DNA of 64,000 nt from Marisa cornuarietis (GCA_004794655.1 SMMW01000081.1:620001-684000); one strand, 5' to 3'; shown: positions 27,489 to 41,169, numbered from the stretch's first letter. A program made the numbers and translations. The notes: a model not told the origin generated them from the sequence alone.

Positions 27489-28201
27489 ATGTGGGCAGAT
27501 TAATATCCTACTGCTGCTCTGGATTGCTACCAGCCTTAGACAGGAAGTCTGTTTTGCTTTAGAAGAATTGATTATGGTTGTAATGATTGCAATAGTTGCG
27601 TTTAAGGTGAACTGGCGTTTGATGATGTTGGCCTCAGTTATGTCATGCAGTGATTGAACTCTTTTATTTTATTATTCAACTTTATTTAGAAAAATCGGCC
27701 TCAAAGAGAAAATTTGGCGATGTAGACCACAATGCATCGGGAACTGTACGATGTATGTCTCGCCACTAGTTCCTACTGCTAACCATTTGTTCAAGAAAGG
27801 ACGATTCAGCATGACAAAGCCCTTATTCTCGCTTTTGACAAAATGGCAAAGCTCTGATCATATTGGTATCGAACAGTTTGATGAATAGTAGAACTTTGCA
27901 TAGATTAATTACTAATTTGTAAATAAATCGAGTGATATAAACATGTCTCAGCATTGGTTTGTTAACAGCTAGACTTGGAATATATCCAAGATATGAACAC
28001 AACTCACACCTTCGAGAAAAATCCGTCTTGATGTCTCGTGCACGACGCTTCTGATGTGGTTCTGTAAATAGGTGGGGAGGCATGAAAGTACACATGGTGG
28101 TGTCGTTCTGTCAGTTGGATGGTTGAGTATGACATGCCGACAACAGTTTGCCTCGTAGCCGTCAGTAAACGAATAAAAGAGAGGAAATAGAAGTTTGTTA
28201 C
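27489..28201. other. 3' flank of AKR-e
   Basis: 3' UTR-like sequence with the conserved polyadenylation block near its end. Interrupted 24 bases after AATAAA by the solo LTR. Confidence 0.65.
28172..28177 (+). promoter_or_regulatory. Polyadenylation signal AATAAA of AKR-e
   Basis: In the conserved GAATAAAAGAGAGG context. The LTR begins at 28202, so natural cleavage may fall at or inside the insertion. Confidence 0.55.
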
Positions 28202-29528
28202 TGTCAAAGCCACACCGAGCAGACGACCAGGACACGTACACAACACTGACCAGCACGGCGTTCCTCACGTGTTCTTTCACACCACAAATCACAAATATCT
28301 GTACGTGGGTTACTCTCAGTGTAATCAAGGGATTTCAAGCTATTATAAATATATATAGATGAGCTACGCAATGTATCAAATACAAATGCTCTTCCCATTG
28401 TCAATAAATTCACACCACAGATAAAACAACATCGGGTGCTCTCCCCCTATAAATATCATCAAGTATGAATCAACATAGTACAATAATCCAAAAGGCACAT
28501 CATATATATGTATACGTCACTCCCCCCTTATAAATATCATCAAGCATGAATCATCATAGTACAATAATCCAAAAGGTACATTATTCATATATATATATAT
28601 ATACGTCACTTTCTCTCAAATCTTCAATCATCCGTTAACCGTAAACCAGTCTTCTTACTCGTTGTCTCAACCTCCGCAAATGTTCACGTCCGACAGTTCT
28701 CCATCCGGATTTCCAACCGGGCATACCAAAGTCCCCGAGGAGGTTCTTATTTAACTTGGAATAATCAAAACTCACTTACTGTCAACGTCCAGCACTAAAT
28801 CAAGTCCTCACTGATATACCCCGGGTCACCACACACAGGCAGTCGAAGGTAATATACTCCATACCCGTAACGACGATAATCCTAGTCGTGACTCACTCTA
28901 GTCGTGTTAGACCATATACTCCAGACAAGTAACGATGATAATCCTGGTCGTTGTACACTCAGTACTACTGACGGCGATGCTCCATATGTCATTCAGCACT
29001 TCGAACGATGATATACTCCGAAAGTCGGGGTTTATCCTGCACTTCTCCACCCAAGTAATTCATGAAATTCTTAATAGCTCCATGAGTACTCACTCCAATG
29101 ACAATCAATAAACTAACATACCTTTTCTAATACCCAACATTCGTGACCAAATATTAAGAGCATACAGCATTCTCTGATTGATTATTATACAGATAAATCA
29201 GCAATGACAACTTATTCCGTACCTTGACCAGGCAAGGAATTACTGATTCCCAACTATTTCACTGTCGCACCTGACAGAACCATCAAGTCTTACTCCATAG
29301 ACGACTGCTTGGGGAATGCCTAACCGGACTTCACCTCGGTTACAGGGACTATCGTGACTACTTCGCTCAGTCATACATTCTCTCTTAAACCATACTCACA
29401 CTCATACATTCTCTCTTAAACCATACTCACACTCATACATTCACAGGCGTAACTTAAAGGGAGACTAGTATTGTGTCTGACGACCTATAAGGGCCATAAC
29501 TGTAGGTGTCCCGGGTCGATCCATGACA
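28202..29528 (-). mobile_element. Solo LTR of a retrotransposon (1327 bp)
   Basis: Read on the minus strand it begins TGTCATGGATCGACCC and ends GGCTTTGACA, with TG..CA termini. Both ends resemble those of the LTR at 49580..50515. Flanks are GTTAC on the left and GATAC on the right, a 5-bp target duplication with one mismatch. The paralogous spot behind AKR-c (about 19194-19215) reads continuously through TGCTTGATACTTTGTTTATA, which is the empty site. No internal retrotransposon sequence remains. Inside, a segment of about 90 bp is partly duplicated (about 28440-28620), and a 31-bp unit is repeated at 29389-29440. Confidence 0.75.
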
Positions 29529-29914
29529 GATACTTTGTTCATATATGGCAGATGTTGGAGCTTACACTGTAAGATGGTGAATCTTAAAGTGTAAGCAATT
29601 GTTGTGCTCACTTGGTTGACTCTTGTATGCCTTCACTGACTTGAATACCCACGATGTAATATAGGTATCTAGCTGTTTATCTGAAATCAAGAAATGTCCA
29701 CCGCATGCCATTGAGTTTGCTGTCTGCACAATATTCTCTCCTCGTATCGCTTCCATTCACAACTTTCGTCTTTCAAGTTTTTCTAGGCATTAAAATTGTA
29801 AAAGCGGATACAGATTAAGGAAGTACCCTCATCGGAGCGAAGGGTGGGCTGACGGGTTGGTTCTAACAGGTTGATTGCGTACAGCAATAGGAATCTTTAC
29901 ATGAGCTAAAACTA

Positions 29915-30262
29915 CCTACAGATGGTAGAGCGGTTAAGGGCAAGCCTGTACTAGTTCAAAGTGGGACAGCACCTTTTCCAAACCCTTTGATTACCTACAG
30001 AGGCTAATTAATCAACTGAATTATCTATTACTGGCACCGACAAAACATTAGCACACGTTGCCAGTGCTCTGGCCAGTAAATTTTTTTTAGCTCAGATATC
30101 AGCCACTATTTTTGTATATATCATAGTTTAGTTGCCTTGTTTTAAGTTAATGTAATGTTTTTATTTCTACTACTTAGTCCGAGCGCTAGATGTAAGAAGT
30201 ATAACTTCTGCTTATTCTGTCACACTCGTAAATAAAGATTTGTCATTGTAATTGTCTTTGTC
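29915..30262 (+). mobile_element. Possible tRNA-derived SINE
   Basis: A box-A-like GGTAGAGCGGTTAAGGGC and a box-B-like TAGTTCAAAGTGGGAC are spaced as in a tRNA promoter. About 300 bases later the sequence ends in AATAAAGATTTGTCATTG and a TTGTCATTG-type short repeat, a common 3' tail style of retroposons. No target duplication was confirmed. Confidence 0.35.
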
Positions 30263-30315
30263 ATTGTCATGCGGGGCAAAGGTCTACCCCGGACCGTGAC
30301 ACCCAGGAAGATAGG

Positions 30316-30519
30316 ATGTGTGTGTGGGTGGGTGGGGGTTGTGGGTGTGTGTTTATGGTGGTGGGTGCGGGTGGGTACGGGGGTGCGGATATGCGTGTGC
30401 GTGTGGGGAGTGTGGGGGTGTGGGGGTTGTGTGGGTGGGGTTTGTGGGGGTGGGGGGTAGGGTGAGAGGTGTTGGGGTGGGTTGGGGTGGGGGTGGGGGG
30501 GTGGATGTGGGTGGGGTGG

Positions 30520-30523
<4 letters not shown>
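30316..30523 (+). repeat. G-rich tract with many G-runs
   Basis: About 200 bases consisting almost wholly of G-runs with T, TG or TGT spacers. They satisfy the four-run quadruplex pattern repeatedly (for example 30326-30345 and 30450-30520). Confidence 0.85.

Positions 30524-30565
<42 letters not shown>
30520..30565. repeat. (GT)n microsatellite next to the G-rich tract
   Basis: About 21 GT units. Confidence 0.95.
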
Positions 30566-30567
<2 letters not shown>

Positions 30568-32113
30568 ACTGTAAAAATATGTTTTGTGTCCTTCTCGAAA
30601 ACTCATTACATTTACAACACAAAAAGAAAGATGTAAAAAATACCCCTTGTGACAATCTTTTCTAGCGGAAATCGCACAATTAATCTGACGCATGCATGCA
30701 CGTTTATTTCAAGACTCGACTACAGAGTGCACGAATGGACTTACTTTATAAAGGAGTCAGGTACGTTGTCTGTCAATGGCCGGGGGTTTCCCTAGTTAAC
30801 TGCCTGGTTACAGACATAGAGCCAAGCAAACTGACTGTCACCCGCCCCCAGGAAATGAGTCATTCATGGAGTTATCATCGATGCCTAACTACTCGTAGAC
30901 TGCAATTACATGTAGACAGTAATGTGAGTTTTATTTGAATGTATTAGTCAGCCAACCTGCCAGCTATTTATACTCAAAATTGGGTGCCACGTCATCCACT
31001 TCATGATTATTCGTGACACGCGTGCACCCACTTCCCTCGGAGACGGACGGAGGGGGAAACACTCTCGCTACACAATAGATCTTTATTTGCATTAACATTC
31101 TAATTTTTAATCAACTTTGTTATTAAATACGTAGACTTTACTGCTTATGTTTCATTCACCGGTTTAAATTATATTTTAAACTATAGAGCTAAAGGAAACA
31201 AAGATAATCACTGATAGGAAATTTTCGCGCAGTATAATTATTTTTCACGCGTTCCTTTGTGGTTTTGGTTTATTTATTCTTTTGATGTTTGTAAGCCTAC
31301 TGTGTACCCAAAATCCAGTCGACTTTAGAGAAGACGCTGTGCAACACTCACCCTGTGACGAATGGTTGGTTCGACATAAAAGTGCTTCTACCCGGAGGTA
31401 ATTTCACACTCTAAGGGATGAAGGAGAAGAAAGAAGCCGTAATATCATGGTATAATTAGCCCTGAAAGTTACCTGCGAACAGGTGTCACATCGCCCCCAG
31501 ACGACATCTGAAGCCACACCTCTTTGTTGTCACTGCAGTGGTGATAAACAAGAGTATCGAGTGCCCCAGTCGACGTAACATTCCACAAAGTCGCTTAGAG
31601 ACCGATCCCAAAATTTTAACTGCATTTTGATCACCGGGTGTCACTCCCGACACGCACTCAATCTTTTTTTCGTGGCTTTGAGTCATGAGCTATGTACATT
31701 CCTGTTGCAGGTTTGCTGAACTTTAAATTTCCATCCCTCGGTTAGTGTCTTGGCGCCGGTGTCAGCCACGTTGAATGTACGCGATTGTGTCCATCCATAT
31801 CACATCTCTTGCTAGCCAGTAAAAAGAAGCCCACGTCTACCCGATCTTGAGAATGCTTGGTAACGGGTACCCATTACGTTCGGGGGTTTTCACAGTATGT
31901 CACTGGACGCTTTCTACAGATTTTGCTACTTGCTCAACTGTATGAGGAAGAGAACCAAATGCGCAGAAGACTAGGCATGATTAACGCTTGTTTTCTGCTG
32001 TGTGCTTAAGTTTGTAACATCACAGAGCTTTAGCTGCATATGTAGTAAGTATAATAATTTGTGCAACTTGAAAGGGTGGGTATAAAATCTAATGCACTAA
32101 CAAATTTCTGTCC

Positions 32114-32115
<2 letters not shown>

Positions 32116-32192
<77 letters not shown>
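32116..32192. repeat. (AT)n(GT)n compound microsatellite
   Basis: AT units followed by about 30 GT units with one CG interruption. Confidence 0.95.
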
Positions 32193-32196
<4 letters not shown>

Positions 32197-34904
32197 GAGT
32201 TTGTGACTTTACAAACAAAGCTTGAGCTTTTGCGAGAAAAGGTAAAGCACTTTATTTGGAGCAGACAAACACGCTTAGGACTGAGAGGATACGAGATGGC
32301 ACCGAGACACTTTCACTAAAAAATAAATTGTACATACTCTGTAGAATGATCTACATAATCTAACGGCTTTTTTCTGGCTAGTAAATCCACGATATGTACT
32401 AAAAAGCACAAAATTGTAACAACATAATCGTAGCTTGCTTGTATATAGTTATTAACAGTAACTCAATGAAAGCACAGGGTCCTAAGATCCAATGCCTTTA
32501 AGACTCTGTTTGTAGGTCGGTCAAAATGCCAGCCACATGAGCATCAGCTGGTTGTGACTAATATTTCACACTAGCAGCAAATGAAGAGGATCTCTAATTT
32601 CATAAACATTCTAATGAATTTGAAAGGCGGTTCATTTCCTCTAGTTTGTAGAAACGAAGCATAAAAGATTCCACAAAAAATAGAAAACAAAACATAAGAC
32701 ATAAATCAGTTTAGAGTGCATGATATAGTTTACTAATTTATAACATAGTGCAAAACATGGTTTGCATCAGCAATTACTGATAGGTCGACGCTGCAGCTGG
32801 TAACCTAACCTTTCAAGCCTCATAGATGTGGACTTACCAGTCTTTACACTTCTACTGACAGAAGCAAAAGTACCCTTTCCGATAAAAGCTGTTAAGACTG
32901 GCTCAATCCGTGGACCGGGATGAGGAACACACTGGGGGCCGACTGTTCTAGTGGTCATCACGGTATATCTTGCAGACAAATTTTCGGTATTAACTTCTAG
33001 AACAAAACCAAGACACATTCGTTAGTGATATATAAATACTAGGAATATGAATGTACACGCTCAATAATATATATATATACAAGTGTGCAGAGAGAGGTAA
33101 TTAAATAAGTCAGTGACAGAATCTACGTACCCCATGGCGAAAATGCAAAATAGTATTAACATATATTATAATCTAGTGTTTTACTTTTTCAAACTATTGA
33201 GAAAAGTGTGATCACATGATTATGATCACATTACAAATAAGCTGCACTGGAATCATGCTACATGTTACAAAGCAGTGTCACACAAACATTATTATCTTGC
33301 ACGCAAAACAAAAATGCGGTATCAGTCTAGTTAATTTTTTTCAAGTGTTTGTTCTTCGGTAATCGTGAATGTGAGAACATGGAGCGGATTCCAAATCCAG
33401 CATCACGAACAGTCTGATACACAGATTAGATTCGGTAGCCCCTACACCAGCCCATGAGGCCTCGTTCTGGTTTCAAGACGGCGTTATCGTGTATATGGTC
33501 CATCATGGCATTCACTCATCGCTCGTTTCCATGGCGCGACTTGTTGCCATACCCATACCTCTTGTTGAATGTCAAACTATCTGAAGTCAACAACTATTTT
33601 TAAGAAAGCAGGCTAGTTGCTAAGGAGTGCGACTGTATTAATCTCTTTTATTTGCTTTTGAGTGAACTAGTGCGTGTTTTATGCGTCGTAGAATCTAAAT
33701 CGTTCCAGGTAGGTAGGATGGTGCGCTCTGTGCTTGATACAACAGAATTGGCATAGATAAGAAACGGAGAAACGGGAAACAGGTAAATAAAGTAAAACAT
33801 AAAGAGGGATAACGGCATCGATTTAAAACGAAAAGCTTTTTATAAAGATGTTAATCATATCGATGTTTTTGCTTGAAAAACTGCATGACTTTCATGCACA
33901 TCAATTATTATGAGTATTATTTATAAATAGTAGTATTTTTCTATTTTTTGGCATACACGCACAAATACGGACTGACCGATGTTACGACCACTTAATACTT
34001 TTCAGTATTGTATCTTACAAATCAACATTCATAGTAAAGAAAAGAGACCAGAATTAGAGAAAGAAATAGGTTCTATTTAGTTTTTAAAGTGAACATAAAA
34101 AGATAGACAAAATAAAATAAATAAAGATATGTAAATCTGAGACGACCTTGTTTTAAAAGCGTAGACATCAACCCATCCTAGCTGCTTCTCTACTGAGCAA
34201 CCTTTTAATGATTGCTTGCAGTACAAAGAGTCTCAGTGTGTGAAGCTGATAATGAATTCTTGTCGTAGTCCCTTGCACTTCCGGACTTCTCATCCACTCC
34301 TGAGCACTGCATTGTTTCCAGTAACTTGGTCGGTAACAACCTTGTTACTGTGTCGTGTTCGACAACGAGAGCAGGTTGATACGCTGGAGGATGATGACGC
34401 GTAGCAACCTCTTACCCTTTCCACCACCACCACGACAACTGACGCCACGCAAGTTGCCAGCTGCCGATCTGTTATGAAATCATAATTGTATTGGGCACGA
34501 TTTTCTCAGTCTAAACTGATAGATGTTTGAAAAAAAATCATCCACATGCCTTGTTTGGTTCTGAAATATGAAATTCTACGTTGATGGTAAGAGAATGAGT
34601 AGCTACATCTTAAACACAGTTTGCCACCGGCTCTCTCTCTCTCTCTCTTTCAATTTATGAAGTACCATGATTAGTGATGTATAAAGCGAGGGCAAGGCAA
34701 AACTACTCAAATCAAAGGTCAGTATCTCATTATATATGGTCACCAATTGATTCGACCATTTACCAGTTTGACCAAGTCGATTGGACCACGCACGAGACGA
34801 TTCGACCGTCGAGTATGGATGTTACCATCCAATGTTGCGACATTTTTCTACAAGTTCGCAATCGTTACAACGCAGGTCACTTCCCCCAGTCGACCCAGGT
34901 GGCG

Positions 34905-35025
34905 GAAATGGGTACCTGACTGCAGAGAGGGTTGAGAAAGGTAAGGCAGCGAGAGAGAGAGGAGATTGGCACCCCCCTCGTGTAAAGCCCCGAGAACAGT
35001 GAGGTCTCCAACGTCTCCAAATGGT
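34905..35025 (+). mobile_element. SINE fragment, family shared with the GT92 introns
   Basis: The order GGTACCTGACTGCAGAGAGG, GAGAAAGGTAAGGCAGCGAG, CCCCGAGAACAGTGAGGTCTC matches the 3' part of the elements at 47500-47690 and 62528-62712. Confidence 0.55.
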
Positions 35026-35283
35026 CATGAAATAACCTACCTATACAAGTTACTCACCTGATATACGTAGTTCAGCCACCATTATTAAGTGAAAAGCAGA
35101 CGCCGTTAGATTTGGTGATAATTATGTATGAACGAGAGAAAAAAACTTTCCTTCTTCACGCAATAAAAGAGCAATCGGCATGGCACAGCTGGCGCATGGT
35201 CACGCGCCTTTAAGTAACAGCGTAAAACGTGAAAAATGGGAAGATGTTAGAATATGGCGGAAAAATCTGACATATTAATCTTG

Positions 35284-35307
35284 TTCCACTCTCTCTTTCT
35301 TTCTCTC

Positions 35308-35371
<64 letters not shown>
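35284..35371. repeat. (CT)n(CA)n compound microsatellite
   Basis: Short CT/TTTC run followed by about 29 CA units. Confidence 0.95.
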
Positions 35372-37981
35372 GCAAAATCTATATGTATCATCCAAAGACG
35401 ATAGTGGTGAGCACATAAAAATTTACTTATTTCGTGGCCGAATTATTGAATAGATGATGATTTGGTCGAATTGATTACGTCCTGCGATCAAATCGACTGA
35501 TGGTCGAATTGGCAAACAGTCGAATGTGTGAGCCCGTGCGCGCGTGCTAAAACTCAGACAGTGACCGCCGTCTGATACACCAGCGGCCTGAACTTTGCTC
35601 GACCTCCACGAGCGTCAAGGCCTCCTGAGTGGCAACAGAAAAGTGCATTTACACGTGAAATATTAAATGTGGTGGTACTGTGTGCGCAGGGAAAGTATTT
35701 CCCTTGTTCGTTCTCTGGAGTATTTGTGAATATTTTTATTCTTCTCATGGAGACTTTATCAGACTGGTAAGCACTCAACCCAACGTAAGTGTTCACATTT
35801 ATAATATTTGCTATTAATCAATTAAACAGACCCTGCTCCGTGATAGACTCACAAGTTTACTGTCTTTATTCCTTTGATTGCTCCGGTTGAGAGAGTTGAC
35901 CAAATCCCTAAAGAGACAGAACATCTGACCAAGGAAGGGAAGTGGGGCTCGCACATGTGGTGTGCGAGATAAATGAAGGTAATTAGCAATATTGTTTCAA
36001 TACCAGCTGTTTGGGATAAATGTTTTCGGTTGGTGATGTGTGAATTTACCTGTGATACAATATAAGAAAAGCTGAGTTATTATATCAAGAGAGATTAATG
36101 CCACAATCTCACATGCGACACATATTTTCTTTAAACCCACAGCAGACAATGTGCCAGTGGGTTCTTCAATAACAAGAAACTATCATTATAATAATTAATA
36201 AACGAATGGTTAAAATATTTTACCAAGCCAACCTGGGGAAGGCGACCTTTCGAATTCGAATTACATTCGAATTACACTCACGAAAAATAGTTCCTTACAA
36301 ATCGAACTTTTTAAAATCCCCTGTCTTGTAATATTACTCTTGGCACACATTAATTATCTCCTTTGTTCTCTAGTCAGTATATGTTCCAAAGAAAAGTTTA
36401 TCAACTTCAGCCAGACGCGTCCACACATTATCCTTCAAGTACACATAGTAAGATCACTTGTCACTTCAACAAAAATTCGACGAAGAGCACCCGGACACAA
36501 ACATTAATCTCCTCGCTCGCCCTTTCACACTGAACGAGCTTTTTTTTTAGAAATACTACTGTGACACAAATATGAAACTCTGTACTCGTTTCACTCACTT
36601 AACGACGACTTCTTCTTCTTTCTTCTTCTTCTTCTCTTGGACAACCGAATCAGAATTTTAGTCTTTTGTTGCTCTAAATGATTTTCGACCAGTCGTCTTT
36701 TGTTTCCTTCTTTTTCCCGCCACCCAGACATGTCCCACCTTCCCCCAATTTTTCCTTTTCTCTGACATCAAAATCTGTTGCCTTCATAAATGCATATTCA
36801 GACCACTATTTGACCTTATCGACACACATTGGTTTCAACTCAGTTGCTGCCATAAATATTATTATTAATACACGTATTCCTTTACAAATTACTGTTTTGT
36901 CAGCAAGCATCTGCCTGATCACATACTGAATTTGAAGAAAAGCAAACCAGAGATCTGTAGGTACAAATCTCTGAGGAAATAAAAGAAACGAAGAAAGTAC
37001 TGATCTGTTGGGCTCGGGGGAAAAAAAGAAACAATAAGCTCATGTGCAGGTCTGGCTTTTGTTGACCTGTCACGGATCAACCGTGCATCTCTAAGCAAGA
37101 TTTGGAGTAGACCTATGCTCTTTGCTTCGAGCAGGAACTTGTTTCCTGTCTTCCGGATTTCACGTATCAGCGAGAACTGTGTTCCCCTCTTAACCGATAA
37201 AACATTGGCCATTGAGTCAGAAGATTCTTCTTGGAGATAAATAAGCAAACGGTGGAACAGTGCATCTAGTATATATAGATATTTATTTGTAGAGATACCC
37301 TGGAGTGTGATAGATTATGTTGAGACCGAACTCGTACTGTGGTATCTTGTATAATTTTGTATATTCTTGTATTCCTGTGCAGGGTGATGGGGTGTGGGGG
37401 GATTGTGTGATCTTTGTCTCTTGGCCAGGTTCGCAAGTACATTTGACCAGGGCAGCCCAAGACAATCCATGACAATATACAAAATATTGCTGACTTGTAC
37501 TTTGAGAAATCAACGCATGTTAATGAGCAAAATACTCTGACTTGCCAACTGCTAAATTAGTCAAATGCTGCTAGAGATGAAGCTGATTAGATGCTGGCAT
37601 AAAGATTAGTAAAGTGTCTTTGAACCCCTATTGGTGGCGTTTCAAGCTGTATTTATATACCATCCGTTATAAATATCGTTAACTGATGTAAATCGGCGTC
37701 TGTTTAGATGGAAGCACTGCCAAAGCAACCTCTCAACCAAATTTCCAGTCACAAAACATCATCCATTGGTCAAACTGAGAATCATCTACGTCTACATACC
37801 CAATTTTCAGAGTGTTTGCTTACCCGACATACCACCTTTCCTACAGACTGTCGTACGCGTAAAAAGGTGGGACACGAACTTGTATTACTGAACTGCTTAC
37901 AGACGATATTTTTCAGTTAAGTTCTAGAACGAGGCTTTTGAGGACATTGCTTCCGGTTTATTAACATTCATTGTCTGAGCT

Positions 37982-38028
37982 CGCCGAGACTAACAGCGGA
38001 GGACTCCACTAAGAGTGAGTCTCGGCAG
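37982..38028. repeat. Short inverted repeat
   Basis: GCCGAGACT and AGTCTCGGC are perfect 9-base arms around a loop of about 28 bases. Could be chance; no gene context. Confidence 0.4.
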
Positions 38029-39795
38029 ACAGACAGCAGTCCACCTGTACACGTCCGTGGTCAGGGCATGAGCTAGCAGCTAGCTGATGGAAAAAGTCAG
38101 AGAGAGGTCAGGGTATAAAGCAAGTGGCATATGGCGAGCAGTAATAAAATGCATGGTACCTGGAATCTCTCGCTCTGCAGCTTTATTACCTACCACAAGC
38201 TGATTTATGTACATGTGGTCTCTAGAAACGTTAGCATACGTCGATGCAATATCAGTTTTGCGACGATGGCAGGGAACAGGTGACATGGCAGGCAAATGGC
38301 GGGAATGAGTCACCACAGCGCGGACAGGCCGAGCCGCACGTGTTAAACGAGTAACAGCAAGAGCATGAGTAGTCAGTCCTTTTTCAAATAGTTTAGAGTT
38401 TTCGAGAAAGGGATAGTTGGTGGAGATTTGGTTTTCCCTACCCGCTCGTCTTTTTTCTTCATTTTTCTTCTGTTTTCTTTTTTTTCCGCTCACTTCTTTC
38501 GCCTTGTCATTATTATCCAGATTGCTGTCATTTTTGCAATGATAGGATGCCAGTGCCAGGGAATTTTATGGTTTTTCGGTCATTATTTTTAAAAAATCTG
38601 AAGATATGGAGATGCAAAGAAAGCATATAAAACCTATACAATTCATACACAGAATTGATTTTTCTAATAAATGAGACCAAGAAATAAGATTTTTTGGATT
38701 GTTAATTTTATTCAATTATATTTTTTCTAGAAAAACTAAATAAATGCGAAAACAATATCACACACAATCAAGTAGTCAGAGTAATTCTTCACTTCAAACC
38801 AGTATTACTCCTGTGGATTTTACTCAGAAAGTGAAAAACACAGCCTGGATAAAGTTCAGGGTTTACTGTTTGTTGAAAACCTCAACTCATTGTTTTCAAA
38901 AATGTTCCCACTTCACTAACACCTGCCATGAGAAACCTGAGAGCTTCATCTCAACGGTTCATGTAGCTCATTCACACAAGTCACAAGCACTGTCATTTCA
39001 AACACAAACTCAACATTCGTAAACAAACAAAAGCTTCGCTCTCACATTCTGCTGTTCTGAAATTCTGCTTTAAAATATTGTTTCCAGTAGGCAAGCTTGC
39101 TGCGATAAAAGGGGTAGCAGGGGTAAAATCCCCTTCAAAACGTGCAGGTAATTTCCTCGTGGTGTTGTTTCGCCCATCCCCTTCCCGCGAGAACGAGGCT
39201 CGAGGAAAAATAGCAGCTTCCGCTAGCGAACGACGACAACAATGGCTATGTCAGCAACTAATTTTGTGTTCTAAATAGGCAAATGTTTGGTTTGGTTAAT
39301 AATTCAGCATAGCAATACACTTACAGTAATTATAGTGATGATATCCAAAGTCTCGATAAACTCCATCATGAACGTAGATGACTCCATCGTCGTGCTGCGT
39401 CGCCGGAAACGGAAATCAGACGGAATCCGCTCGCCGAGGCTAGCGGTGCAGAACTTCGCAAGAGGCTAAGCGTTGGTCTCGGCATTTCGTCATCAGTCCA
39501 GGGATCAACGTTCATGGTCCCAGCAATCGCATCGTCCGCCATGATACTGCATGTGCGGTTGGAAAACTCTAGAGGGGGTGGGGGGGTCGCTGTATTTCCA
39601 GCTGATAAAACACCAATCAAACCACGCAACGCGTCAGAGTCGGTGTTAAAATTAAGGGGAATCCCATTTTTGCTGACCGTTGAACAGCCGTTATCCATAC
39701 GTCACTCCAGATTCTCCGCTAAAAATAGAACATGTCGCCGACGGAATATTCGGTCGTTGGGCACTCTAGCGTTTATATTCGGTCGGAAGCACTCT

Positions 39796-40412
39796 AGCCT
39801 TCTCTGTGCACTTTTATATCTCTCTCTCTCTCTCTCTCACACACCCCTACATATATATTATAGTGAATGGAAGTGGAATCAATTGCTGTCTTTTTGAATC
39901 TTAACGAATGCTACAAAAACGTGAGCGGATCTGTTACGAGACGGATTTTTTGCGCCTGTGCAACGCCCCTCAGTTTTTTTGTAAAACCCGATGCCTGCCA
40001 GACCATGCGAGAGACTGTTGTAGGGGATGAAAAATGAGTGTTACAGTAAACAAGCACACTTTCAATAGTTTATGACACCAGCGAGACACTAGTCTCAATT
40101 TCAATGTCCATGCCAACATTTTGTTCAATTTTGTTTTTCCCGAAAGATTAGATTCCAATTTAAAGACGTGCTTTTACAGAAAGAACAACCAACAATACAG
40201 TGTCGTGTATCATTATTTTTTTTCTTGATTTTTGTTTTTGTTTGTTTTTGTTCAGTTTTTTGTTTGTTTGGTTTTTTTTTTGCTTTTATTTGTAGGTTAT
40301 AAGTTGTAGTACATGGTTTTCTTGCTTGCAGATTCTCCCTCAAAGATCGACAAAAGCCGGTTTTAGTGAAGTTCATTACATTGTCCCTGACTGTTAGTTC
40401 TCAGCATCGTTC
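39796..40412 (+). promoter_or_regulatory. 5' region of GT92-A (start of duplicated unit)
   Basis: Homology with the GT92-B upstream region (from about 54505) begins near CTCTGTGCACTTTTATATCT and includes GTGAATGGAAGTGGAATCAATT. TTTTATAT at about 39808 is a possible TATA box. An acceptor TTGCTTGCAG ends at 40331 (54879 in GT92-B), so the start codon probably lies in a spliced exon and a 5' untranslated exon is likely upstream. Confidence 0.5.
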
Positions 40413-41020
40413 ATGAAGGGACTCAAGCTTCTTCGGTGCAGCAGGCAGCTGTTCGTCGTGGGTGTCATCGCAGTGCTCGTCACAATAGCTCTGTTCGTAT
40501 GGCGAATAGGTCCAACGATTAACCAGGTTTCGTTCTTCGTCAAAGTGAGTACACGTACGGCCGCTTTTATACTCTTCACACCTTGCTTCCAACAAATGTT
40601 TGCTTATTTACCTTTTCTCATAACTGTACTTCTCTAGTCAATTGGCTTTAGCGAATTTTTTTTTTTAACTCAGCATAGAATATTGTATCGCTTATATCGT
40701 AAAAGTATGGCTCTGACAAAAAGCGAGAACATACGATAGTAAAAGACTAAATGACGTGTGATAGAGTTAGACTGCAAGACTACACATGGCACTGTCAGGC
40801 TGCTGACTGTAGATTACGGGTGCTGGTCTCAGACTAAAAGACTGTAGATTACATGTGATGTTCGTAAGGCTGTAGGTCAGGCAGTGTATAGTCCCGAAGA
40901 TTTCGTGTTTGTTACCGACTCCGTTGACATCGGTTACTAAAAACAAATAAAATGGCCTCAGGTCATATCTCAAGCACATTTAATTAAGGAGTCTGTTTCT
41001 CTCTATTTTCTCTCTTTATT

Positions 41021-41070
<50 letters not shown>

Positions 41071-41115
41071 TTGTATTTTGAAATATATGGATATAGATTT
41101 GTAGTTCTTCAGCAC

Positions 41116-41169
<54 letters not shown>

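Larger units (their letters stand above)
29529..39795. other. Long gene-poor spacer
   Basis: About 10 kb between the AKR array and the GT92 pair. I found SINE-like sequences, microsatellites and a G-rich tract (listed separately), but no exon with a family signature and no extended frame beyond chance length. Low-complexity tracts also occur at 34633-34650 (CT) and 36602-36637 (TTC). Confidence 0.6.

Noticed and set aside
28202..29528. Treating this region as a gene-bearing spacer
   Set aside because: The empty site behind AKR-c and LTR-type termini explain it fully as an insertion.
30220..30693. 157-residue frame rich in Pro, His and Thr
   Set aside because: Translation of the G-rich and GT tracts on the opposite strand.
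32767..33018. 83-residue minus-strand frame
   Set aside because: Length is within chance and no family resemblance was found.
38080..38493. 137-residue minus-strand frame with a lysine-rich start
   Set aside because: Longest frame in the spacer, but the composition looks non-coding, no motif is visible and no neighbouring exon was found.
39366..39698. 110-residue minus-strand frame upstream of GT92-A
   Set aside because: Not present upstream of GT92-B and no recognisable domain.
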